The notes under the pieces were generated by a model. It searched no databases and had not been told where the DNA came from. It saw only the letters and a program-made list of their open reading frames with translations. Positions 43,383-51,045 of a DNA stretch of 64,000 nucleotides are shown here, one piece after another; positions within the stretch are counted from its first letter, which is position 1; every line of letters begins with the position of its first letter. The stretch comes from an uncultured bacterium. Lineage in GTDB: Bacteria; Verrucomicrobiota; Kiritimatiellia; CAIKKV01; CAITUY01. The stretch covers positions 43,767 to 107,766 of the forward strand of contig CAITUY010000083.1 in assembly GCA_903895695.1 (NCBI GenBank), given 5' to 3'. Made by a program: the position numbers and the translations under genes.

Positions 43383-46300
43383 TCACGGAGTAACCTGCAC
43401 CACCCGCCCAACCCTCGTGAACAACAGCACGCTTTTCACGGCCGTGGGTCGAAGACCTAGCAACTGGGCGGTGACGTGCATGTAATCGCGCATTTGGGCC
43501 GTGTGGCTGGCGGCGCGGGCGCGCAAGTCGGTATCCGTCTCGACGCGATCGCTCTTGAAATCCACCACGGTGGCGCCTGCGGGGCGTCCGGCGGCGTCGC
43601 GTTCGACGACCAGTCGATCGAACCGGCCGGACACGATTCGGCGCTCGTTGTCGCGCGTTACGACCAGGTCGAAAGGCGCTTCCGTCCACACCACGGCCTC
43701 ACCGGACGGTCGCGCCAGGCAGCGGCGAACCTCCTCGCGCTTGAGGCAGTCTCGGAACTGCTGTTCCACGTCGCGCAGGACGGCCGGGCTCCCCGCCGTC
43801 GTGGCCCGCCACGCGGCAACCAACGCGTCAACATCGGCCGTCTCGATCCACTCGATGCGCTGGAACAGGCCGTGTAGCGCGGAACCGAACGCGCGGACGT
43901 CGCCGGATTCGAGAGTGAACATCCATTGGGCCGGTAGGGTGCGCGCGGCACCCAACTCCTTGGACGGCTCGTGCCGCGCGAGGCGCGTCGCGTAGTCTAC
44001 GCTCACCGGCGCGACCGCCGTAGCGGGTGTCGACTCGGGCCGGACCGCGGCCTTGGCGAACCATTCCGGATCGCCGTGCGCGAAAAGCTCGTGCAGGCCG
44101 TCCGGTCCGGCGTCCGCACCGGCGCCGCCTGTGAGCCGGTCACGCAATAGGTCAGCTTCGCGTACGGCCGAGGAACTCTTGGCGGCCTTGGGCACGAGCA
44201 TGTATAACGCCCGCTTGGCACGGGTCAGGGCGACGTACAAGACACAGAGTTGGCTGAAGTTGGCCTGGGAGCGGGCCGCCTCGACGGCATCGAGCGGTGG
44301 ACCGCCCGTGGCCTCAATCACGGCCTTGACGGGTGGCTTGAGGACCCAGTCTGAGGCCGCCAGGAACTCGGGATCCCCGGGCGCGCCGAAACTCCGGCTG
44401 CGGGTCGAGAACGGGACGACGACCAGATCGAAGCCCAGCCCCTTTGACTGGTGGACGGTCATGACGCGCACCACGCCGGCTGCCGCGAAGTTCTTCAGCC
44501 GGGCCTCCTCCACGCACGCACAGAACGCGTCGGCGTCGCGTGAGCCGGTGGCGTCGAACTGCTCGGCCACGCCGCAGAGTTCCGCCAGCCGTTGCTTGCC
44601 GAATGAGTCGAGTGCGCCTAGTCTCGCGCCCCAGTGGCGCAGCATGACGGCAAAGCCGTTGTTCTGGATGCCGGACAGGAATTCGCCGGGGAGAGCGTCC
44701 CAGTCGACAGGGGTGGATGGTGGAGGGTTGGGGGTCGGGGGTCGAGGGTCGGCGCCGAGCGGACTCATTTGCAGATGGCGTTTGACGACTGTATCGCCGG
44801 GGTGGGCGCAGTAGCGCACGAGGGCCAGGAGCGCGGTAACGACCGGGCTATCCACAATGCCGCCCGTGCCTTCGTGTACGACCGGGACGGCCGGCAGCGT
44901 GCGGCGGAGCGTGTCGACACACTGGCGTCCGGCCTCGTTGCTGCGGACCAGCACGGCCGCGGAAAGTCCGTGCCGAAGCGGTTCCACGGTGCGCAGGATT
45001 TCGGCCACGGCCTCGAATTCCGCGGGATCGTCGAACGCCTCCTCGTCCTCCGCCGGGGACTCACCTTTCTGCTTCGGTTCGTATTCCAACAGGGACGTAA
45101 AGCCGGCGTGGTCATCGGGGTGGGCGCTTTCATGTTTGCCCCACTGCGACCTGAAATCGGAAACCGCCGCGGTGCGCAAGCCGGCCGTCTCGCCGTTGGC
45201 GGGTGTCCAGCCGGCCAGGCCGTCGAATACGCGGTTGACGGTATCGATAATCGCGGGCACGGAACGGTGGCACACGATCATGGGCTCGCCCCTGGCGATG
45301 CCGCCCCCGGCTTCGTCGAGGACCTGGCCGAACAGCCGGTGGTTGCCGCCGCGCCAGCCGTAGATGGACTGCTTGGTATCGCCCACGTAAAAGAACGAGC
45401 GGTGCGGATCCTGAACGACTTCGTCGATCAGGTTGCGGATCGCGGCCCACTGCATGTTGCTGGTGTCCTGGAACTCGTCGAGCAGCCAGTGGTCCAGGTC
45501 GCCATCGAGCCGGTAGTCGATGTAGAGGCGGTCGGCGGCACCGGCCTGGCGGCTCGGGAGATGCTGCGGATCGCCGAGGAGGCGGGCGAGGTCTTCGAAC
45601 GTGTAACGGCCGTCGGCGCGCTGGGCGTCGCGGTACAGGCTGTCGTAAAGACTGAGCAGGCGGTGGCGGCCGGCGGTGGCGCGGCAGGCGCGCTCGACTT
45701 CGACGCGGAACAGGTTGGCGAGCGCGGCGCGCAGGGGCTGCCAGAGCGCGTCGGGCAGCCGGTAGCCCTTGTTATAGTACGACACCGAGACCGCGGGTGA
45801 CCCAAGTCGCGCGGCATCGCACAGTTGTGCGAACACGCTGGTCCCGGTGATTTCGGCCGGCCAGGGTTTGTCGGGCGCGTGGGCTCGAGCGACCTCCGCA
45901 ATATGGGAACAGGTCCGGCCGAGCTGCAGAGGGCGGCCAACCGAGCCGAAGGAAGTGAGCAGGTCCCCGGGGAGCGTGTCGGGAATGGCCGTCTGCGCGG
46001 CTGCCCACCACTGGGTGGCGGGCGGCCAGATGCGATCGAGTTCACCCCAGGCGATGGGCGGCGCGCCGTGATCCAGGAAGAAGCCGTAGTCCTCGGCGAT
46101 GATGCCGTCGACATTACGGCTTAGCGTCTTGGTGGCACGACCAAACTGGGCTTGGCGAAGGGCGTCGAGCAGCGTGGTGCGCGCCTGTTCGCCCGCGGGG
46201 CCGGGCCGGTGCGTGGGGTCGAGCAGTCGCAGAAGCAACGCCTGACGTTGCGTCTGCGCTTCCCCCCCGTCACCATCCATGGGTTGTACGTCGGGCGGCA

Positions 46301-46721
46301 CCCCGAGTTCGAAGGGGAAGGTGCGGACGATGCTCAGCAGGAAACTGTCAAGTGTGCCGATGCGCAGGCGGTGCTGGCTGTCGATCAGGGCGCGGAGGAG
46401 CGCGAGCCAGGCGGCGGGTGTGTCGGCCGGCGTTGCGCCGAGCGACTCGCGCCGAAGCCCGGCGGCAATCTCGGCGCGGCCGGCGGGCGAGCCGGCGGCG
46501 CGGCACAACTGCTCCACGATCTTGTCCAGGATCTCGCCGGCGGCTTTGCGCGAGAAGGTGAGTGCACAGATGCGGTCGGGCGGAACGCCGGCGGCCATGA
46601 GGGCGAGATAGCGCAGGGCGAGGCGGTATGTTTTGCCCGTGCCAGCCGAGGCGGAGAGCGCGATGTTCTTGACCGGCCGCCCGCGGCCGGAGGCTGTAGG
46701 CTGTAGTCCGCCGAGGGTCAT
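43383..46721 (-). CDS. addA: AddA-like UvrD/Rep helicase-nuclease subunit
   Basis: A 1112-residue protein. The N-terminal UvrD helicase has Walker A SASAGTGKT, CALTFSRKAAGEI, then LDEFQDTSNMQW (Walker B) and YVGDTKQSIYGWRGG. The C-terminal RecB-type nuclease shows GRFDRLVVE...VVDFKSDRVE, with the Asp-Phe-Lys catalytic motif intact. This matches AddA of AddAB, which processes double-strand ends for recombination. The start overlaps the stop of the upstream partner gene (ATGA, 46718-46721). I call the symbol by architecture and pairing; it could be a divergent UvrD/RecB-like paralogue. Confidence 0.8.
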   Translation of the reverse strand: MTLGGLQPTASGRGRPVKNIALSASAGTGKTYRLALRYLALMAAGVPPDRICALTFSRKAAGEILDKIVEQLCRAAGSPAGRAEIAAGLRRESLGATPADTPAAWLALLRALIDSQHRLRIGTLDSFLLSIVRTFPFELGVPPDVQPMDGDGGEAQTQRQALLLRLLDPTHRPGPAGEQARTTLLDALRQAQFGRATKTLSRNVDGIIAEDYGFFLDHGAPPIAWGELDRIWPPATQWWAAAQTAIPDTLPGDLLTSFGSVGRPLQLGRTCSHIAEVARAHAPDKPWPAEITGTSVFAQLCDAARLGSPAVSVSYYNKGYRLPDALWQPLRAALANLFRVEVERACRATAGRHRLLSLYDSLYRDAQRADGRYTFEDLARLLGDPQHLPSRQAGAADRLYIDYRLDGDLDHWLLDEFQDTSNMQWAAIRNLIDEVVQDPHRSFFYVGDTKQSIYGWRGGNHRLFGQVLDEAGGGIARGEPMIVCHRSVPAIIDTVNRVFDGLAGWTPANGETAGLRTAAVSDFRSQWGKHESAHPDDHAGFTSLLEYEPKQKGESPAEDEEAFDDPAEFEAVAEILRTVEPLRHGLSAAVLVRSNEAGRQCVDTLRRTLPAVPVVHEGTGGIVDSPVVTALLALVRYCAHPGDTVVKRHLQMSPLGADPRPPTPNPPPSTPVDWDALPGEFLSGIQNNGFAVMLRHWGARLGALDSFGKQRLAELCGVAEQFDATGSRDADAFCACVEEARLKNFAAAGVVRVMTVHQSKGLGFDLVVVPFSTRSRSFGAPGDPEFLAASDWVLKPPVKAVIEATGGPPLDAVEAARSQANFSQLCVLYVALTRAKRALYMLVPKAAKSSSAVREADLLRDRLTGGAGADAGPDGLHELFAHGDPEWFAKAAVRPESTPATAVAPVSVDYATRLARHEPSKELGAARTLPAQWMFTLESGDVRAFGSALHGLFQRIEWIETADVDALVAAWRATTAGSPAVLRDVEQQFRDCLKREEVRRCLARPSGEAVVWTEAPFDLVVTRDNERRIVSGRFDRLVVERDAAGRPAGATVVDFKSDRVETDTDLRARAASHTAQMRDYMHVTAQLLGLRPTAVKSVLLFTRVGRVVQVTP

Positions 46722-49564
46722 GTCGGGTTCAACTCCGGCCTCGCGATGGTCGTTACGGGGTCGGCCAGCAGCAGGCCGGCGAACTCGTCGTTGCCGCGCG
46801 CGTCACCAGGCGGCCAGAAGACGCCCTCCCGGATCCGTCGCACTACGGCCTCGGCGCACGCCAGGGCACTTTCGTGCAGCGCGTCCGAATAGTCATTCCA
46901 GACTTTGAACCCTGTGTCGCCTTGTGACGTTCCGAGGCAGATATAGCCGAGGCTTACGGCGGCGCCGGCCTCGGCCCGCAGCATCTCGCGATAGAGCGGC
47001 AACTGGAGGTCGGTCCAGCGGCGGTCGCGCTTGGACTGGGCTGTTTGCGCGGGGACCACCGATTCGGGCAGGGTTTCGTCGACGCGAGCGGCGCGCAGAT
47101 GCGTGGCACTGGGAGGCTCGGCTTTCTCGGACGTTTTATAGTCGAGCACGCAAAGCTCGCCGGACGGCTTGCGATCGATGCGGTCGATGCGGCCGATGAC
47201 GCGCAGGCCCCCGATCACGCACGCCTTGTCGATCTCGCCCTGGTCTTCCGCGATCAGCCACCCCTCCGCGTGCCAGGCCACCTGGCATTTCGCAAAGGCC
47301 CGGAGCCGCTGGACGGCGGCCTCGCGGGCCAGCTCTACGCCCAGCCAGGGATGCGGGCCGTAGAGCCCCTTCGCGCGGCGAGTCAGGCTGTCCTCGAGCC
47401 ATTGCGCCAGCAGAGTTGCGTCGCCACAAGCCCACGGTCGATCCGGGGCTATCGCCATGTCGCGCAGCACGTCGTGGACGAGATTCCCGAACGCCAGGGC
47501 ATCGGGTTCACGGGCAAGGTCATCGCGCGGCGTCATCTTCAGGACGCGTTTCAGGTAGAAGCGGAGCGGGCATTGCAGGTAATCGCGGAAGGCGGTCGGA
47601 CTCAGGTGCTCGAGTGCCGTCCGGGAGCGTTCAGCGGTGGGCACGTGCGAGGGCTGCAACTTGAAGCTGGTCGTGAAAGCCGAGGCGCTGCGCGAGGGCG
47701 GGACGTCCCGGTAGAGTGCCATGACGCGCGGGGCGAGCCGGTCGTCCGGGCAGCGGAAGAGCAGGCGAGAGGGACGCAACGGGTCGCCGGCGAGAGACGT
47801 GCGGCCAGCCAGAAGAATAACGCGACCGCCTTGTCGACGCTGGGCCACGAGGGCGCTGAGCAGGTAAGCGTCACGGGCCATGCGCTGCCGATCGTCGCGC
47901 AGGCTCAGCTCGCGGCGCAAGGTGTCGGGCAGGAAGACATCGGCGATGCGGCCGTCGGGAACGAGTCCCTCGTTCATGCCGGTCACGAAGAGGAGCGGAG
48001 CCGGGTTCCAGGCCAGTTCGAGCCAGCCTTCGAGGTCCAGGTCCTCGTCCTGTCGTTCGGGTTTGAGCGAGGCGCCCTGCAGCCGCGCCAGCAGGGCATC
48101 GGCGACTTCGTCGCCGGCATGGGCGGTTTCCTCGAGTTCACGCAAGGCGGAGTCGAGGCAATCGATGCTCTGCCGAAACGCGTCGTCATCGCGGTCGCCC
48201 ACGGTCAACTGGCGTTGCGCGTAGATGGCCTGGAAGATCACCCGCAGGGCCGCGGCCAGGGGTGTGCCTCGCAACGCCTCACGCCACGCGGCGCACTGCC
48301 GCAGTGCGCCGCCGAGCGGGCGGTTGCGGGCGTGGGCGAGCAGGTTGTCGAGCGTGACGGGCAGGAATTCGGCCTGGGTGGCGTCCAGGTCCCGAAGCAG
48401 GTCGGCGCCCTGTCCGAAGGCCGCCAGCACATCGGGGTGGCGCAGCAGGGCGGCGGTCTCGGCGTAGCCCGCGCGTTTGCGCAGGTCCAGGAGCGCCTGG
48501 AGCAGCCGGAACAGGCGCGTGTCGGCAAAGAGGCGGTTTTGTGGGTTGAAGACGGCGAGGCCGCGGCCCTCGAGTTCGCGCTGCAGCGGGGCGATGGTTT
48601 CGTTGTCCGGCGCGCCGATGGCGATGAGCGGGCGTTCTCCAGTGGGATGCGGCGGCGCGGCCTTGAGGGCGTCATCGATGAGTTCGGCGACGCGGCTCGC
48701 CTGGTCTTCGGGGGTGGCGAGGAGGTGGAGATCGTCGTCGGCCAGGTCAATGGGACGTGGAGTCCAGTTGACTGGACTCGGACAACCCCACGGATCGAAG
48801 AGCTCGTGCGGCGCGACGGGACTATCAGAATTCCCCGCTGGCGCGGGGGCGGCGATGAGCACGGTGACTTGCAGGCTGCCGGCTGCCCAGCGTTCGAGCA
48901 TGCGGAGCAGCAGACGGGGCGGGTCCGGCACACAGGCGAGGACAATATGGCGCAGGCCGGCGGGCGGGTTGCCGGCCCGGGCATAGGCGATGGTGGCGGC
49001 GGTTGCGTCCTGGAAATGCCAGTCGGCGAGTTGCGTCGTGTAGCGGCGTTCCAGGTCCGCCATGGCGGACCAGCGGTCGGCCTCCACCAGTTGGGTGCCG
49101 CGGGCCGCGACTTCGGCGACGGTCAGGCCGCCATCGGCCAGTTCCTGGCGCAGGGCCTGAAGGCGGCGGGCGGTCTGCAGGGCCCAGCCGGTGTTGGCGG
49201 GATCGTTCTGGCGGGAGCCGAGGAAAGCCTCGCACTCGCCGGGTTGGACGGCCCTGAGCACGGCGCACCAGGCCAGCAGGCTCTGCAGGTCGCTGGCGAT
49301 GCGCGCGTCCGTGACGGGCGGCGCGAGCAGGATCGGGGCGCTGACGATGGCGGGGCTGAGCAGCGCGGTGCCGCGGGCATCGGCGGCCACGGGCAGGGCA
49401 CCGCGCAGGCGCCAGCCGGATTGGCGCGTGGGCACGACGAGGGTCGTGTCGCGCAGGTCGGTCAGGCCGCGCGCGCCGGCCAGCAGCCACTCCGGCACCG
49501 TTTCACACAGCGGCCGGGTCCAATCCAGAAAAACGCGCGCGACAGGCATAGGCGGTTCATCCAT
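46718..49564 (-). CDS. addB: AddB-like nuclease/inactive helicase subunit without Fe-S motif
   Basis: A 948-residue partner. The N-terminus has no Walker A, as in many AddB-like scaffolds. The C-terminal PD-(D/E)XK nuclease has FRDYLQCPLRFYLKRVL, FGNLVHDVLRDM, then GRIDRIDR and LCVLDYKTS with Asp and Lys. Typical AddB carries a C-terminal C-x2-C-x5-C that, with the early Cys, holds a 4Fe-4S cluster. Here the end (VFWPPGDARGNDEFAGLLLA) has none of the three cysteines. AAGGGG lies 4 bases before the chosen ATG at 49562-49564. It is translationally coupled to addA. Confidence 0.72.
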   Translation of the reverse strand: MDEPPMPVARVFLDWTRPLCETVPEWLLAGARGLTDLRDTTLVVPTRQSGWRLRGALPVAADARGTALLSPAIVSAPILLAPPVTDARIASDLQSLLAWCAVLRAVQPGECEAFLGSRQNDPANTGWALQTARRLQALRQELADGGLTVAEVAARGTQLVEADRWSAMADLERRYTTQLADWHFQDATAATIAYARAGNPPAGLRHIVLACVPDPPRLLLRMLERWAAGSLQVTVLIAAPAPAGNSDSPVAPHELFDPWGCPSPVNWTPRPIDLADDDLHLLATPEDQASRVAELIDDALKAAPPHPTGERPLIAIGAPDNETIAPLQRELEGRGLAVFNPQNRLFADTRLFRLLQALLDLRKRAGYAETAALLRHPDVLAAFGQGADLLRDLDATQAEFLPVTLDNLLAHARNRPLGGALRQCAAWREALRGTPLAAALRVIFQAIYAQRQLTVGDRDDDAFRQSIDCLDSALRELEETAHAGDEVADALLARLQGASLKPERQDEDLDLEGWLELAWNPAPLLFVTGMNEGLVPDGRIADVFLPDTLRRELSLRDDRQRMARDAYLLSALVAQRRQGGRVILLAGRTSLAGDPLRPSRLLFRCPDDRLAPRVMALYRDVPPSRSASAFTTSFKLQPSHVPTAERSRTALEHLSPTAFRDYLQCPLRFYLKRVLKMTPRDDLAREPDALAFGNLVHDVLRDMAIAPDRPWACGDATLLAQWLEDSLTRRAKGLYGPHPWLGVELAREAAVQRLRAFAKCQVAWHAEGWLIAEDQGEIDKACVIGGLRVIGRIDRIDRKPSGELCVLDYKTSEKAEPPSATHLRAARVDETLPESVVPAQTAQSKRDRRWTDLQLPLYREMLRAEAGAAVSLGYICLGTSQGDTGFKVWNDYSDALHESALACAEAVVRRIREGVFWPPGDARGNDEFAGLLLADPVTTIARPELNPT

Positions 49565-49722
49565 CCCCTTGATGCACGTCGCGTAGTGTAGCGGTTCGGC
49601 CGGCGAAAGCAGGTGTTTTCGGCAGTTGACCCCCGCGATAGGGCAGAACGATTTGTGGCCGACTTGGACTTGAAACGGAGCGGGATGATGCGCATCATGG
49701 TGCACCGCGAAGAGGTAATGCC

Positions 49723-50196
49723 ATGAAGACATTGATTGTATTCTACTCGCGCACCGGATGCACACGCACGGCGGCGCAGGCGTTGGCCGCGCAACTGGGC
49801 GCCGACCTGGAGGAACTGAAGGAGACGGCCGATCGCAGCGGCCCCATGGGGTATGTGTCGGCGGGGCGGGATGCCATGACGAAACGTCCCTCCGTGCTGC
49901 TGCCTACCACGCGGCAGCCGGCCGACTACGACCTCGTGATCGTCGGGACGCCGGTGTGGGCCTTCACGATGTGCCCCGCGATCCGCACGTGGTTGTCGCG
50001 TGAGGCTGCGCAAATACGGCGGGCGGCCTTCTTCTGCACGCAGGGCGGCAGCGGCGCGGAACGTACGATGCAGCACATGGAGCAACTAATCGGCCGGCCG
50101 CCGGTCGCGCGGCTGACGCTGTGCGACAAGGATATCCGGGCTCAGGCCTGCGCCGACGCGTTGGCCGCGTTTGCCGCGGCGTGCGGGAAGTTGTAG
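49723..50196 (+). CDS. Flavodoxin-like protein
   Basis: A 157-residue flavodoxin fold. The FMN phosphate loop is FYSRTGCTRTAAQAL at the N-terminus, then LVIVGTPVWAFTMCPAIRTW, which stacks on the isoalloxazine, and FFCTQGGSGAERT. It is slightly different from canonical flavodoxin (flavodoxin_3-like). It may carry electrons or act as an NAD(P)H-linked reductase. GAGG lies 8 bases upstream. It is divergent from addB and followed by a TA module. Confidence 0.87.
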   Translation: MKTLIVFYSRTGCTRTAAQALAAQLGADLEELKETADRSGPMGYVSAGRDAMTKRPSVLLPTTRQPADYDLVIVGTPVWAFTMCPAIRTWLSREAAQIRRAAFFCTQGGSGAERTMQHMEQLIGRPPVARLTLCDKDIRAQACADALAAFAAACGKL

Positions 50197-50229
50197 TGGT
50201 TTAGACGAATGCATTTGATGGCAAACTGC

Positions 50230-50258
50230 TTGTCGCCTGCCCGCCTCGTTCGTATCAT
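50230..50258 (+). promoter_or_regulatory. Promoter of the DUF433/PIN module, leaderless type
   Basis: TTGTCG (50230-50235), 17-base spacer, TATCAT (50253-50258). The start codon begins 7 bases after the -10, which would place the transcript start on the ATG. Confidence 0.55.
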
Positions 50259-50264
50259 AGGAAT

Positions 50265-50498
50265 ATGAAGAACCGAATCGAGGTGAGTTCCGGGGTTCAT
50301 TTCGGGAAACCCTGTGTCGCCGGCACTAGGATACCTGTCCAGGATGTGCTGGAACTGGTCAGGGATGGCGTCCCCTTTGGCGCCATCGTTCACGACTACT
50401 ACCCGGATCTGACCGTTGACGACGTCCAAGCCTGTATTCAGTACGCCATGGATATCGTTGCGGTTGAGGATGTCCACGTCAGTCTGGTCCCGGCATGA
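50265..50498 (+). CDS. DUF433 antitoxin-like protein
   Basis: A 77-residue DUF433 protein: FGKPCVAGTRIPVQDVLELV, then a turn and the helix DDVQACIQYAMDI. The fold is a small winged helix, and such proteins are antitoxin partners of PIN-like (DUF5615) toxins. The stop overlaps the toxin start by 4 bases (ATGA at 50495). A second DUF433 copy without an intact toxin lies at 61928-62257. Confidence 0.88.
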   Translation: MKNRIEVSSGVHFGKPCVAGTRIPVQDVLELVRDGVPFGAIVHDYYPDLTVDDVQACIQYAMDIVAVEDVHVSLVPA

Positions 50499-50854
50499 GG
50501 GTCTTCTTGGACCAGGACGTTTACGCCGTCACGGCTCGTTTCCTGGCCGAGCTGGGGCACGATGTTGTGACGGCCTCGATCGCAGGATTGGCGACCGCCG
50601 CCGACTCGGAGTTGTTGGATCGTGCACAGTCCGAGGGGCGAATCTTTGTGACCCGCGATCGGGACTTCGGCGGCCTCGTTTTCGTGAAGGGCTGCGGTCC
50701 TGGCATTGTGTACTTGCGAGTGACGCCGGCGACAGTTGAATCGGTGCATCGGGAATTGCGGTCGGTTCTTGAATGCTACTCGGAATCCGACCTGCAGAAG
50801 TCGTTTGTCGTTGTCGAGCCCGGCCGCCATCGCCATCGGCACGTTCCGGCGTGA
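50495..50854 (+). CDS. DUF5615 PIN-like toxin (Mut7-C type)
   Basis: A 119-residue PIN-like protein: MRVFLDQDVYAVTARFLAEL, then GHDVVTA, then GRIFVTRDRDFGGL with the acidic pair, and GIVYLRVTPAT. The PIN active-site acids (Asp6, Asp8, Asp55, Asp57) suit a metal-dependent RNase. It is coupled to DUF433. It looks complete, although the C-terminal HRHRHVPA tail is unusual. Confidence 0.85.
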   Translation: MRVFLDQDVYAVTARFLAELGHDVVTASIAGLATAADSELLDRAQSEGRIFVTRDRDFGGLVFVKGCGPGIVYLRVTPATVESVHRELRSVLECYSESDLQKSFVVVEPGRHRHRHVPA

Positions 50855-51020
50855 CGATCTGGGTCTTGTGCCGCCAGGGTTGGGTGATCTGCTTACGCTC
50901 CACGCGCCAGCATCGGCCGCAATCGACACCGACCTCATCGCGAGTTGTGGAGAAGTCGGCAAGGTGCATGGGAATGGGTTTCCGGCAGTTTGCGCATTCT
51001 TCTGAGTAGCAGTCACGCAT
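50529..51020 (-). CDS. Possible small zinc-ribbon protein, tail overlapping a toxin gene
   Basis: The frame starts 25 bases after the SNF2 stop with a good SD (GAGGG, 4 bases). The first 35 residues have two Cys pairs: ECANCRKP and VDCGRCWRV, as in a C-x2-C...C-x2-C zinc ribbon. From about residue 55 on it runs antisense to the PIN toxin and looks non-coding. It is probably a real short gene whose stop was lost, or a remnant. Only the first part has support. Confidence 0.35.
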   Translation of the reverse strand: MRDCYSEECANCRKPIPMHLADFSTTRDEVGVDCGRCWRVERKQITQPWRHKTQIVTPERADGDGGRARQRQTTSAGRIPSSIQEPTAIPDAPIQLSPASLASTQCQDRSPSRKRGRRSPDRGSQRFAPRTVHDPTTPSRRRSPILRSRPSQHRAPARPGNEP

Positions 51021-51045
51021 GGTTCCCTCTAGTCGTGGTCCCGCC

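Noticed and set aside
47045..49591. Antisense frame of 848 codons over addB
   Set aside because: Shadow of a GC-rich gene; no motif.
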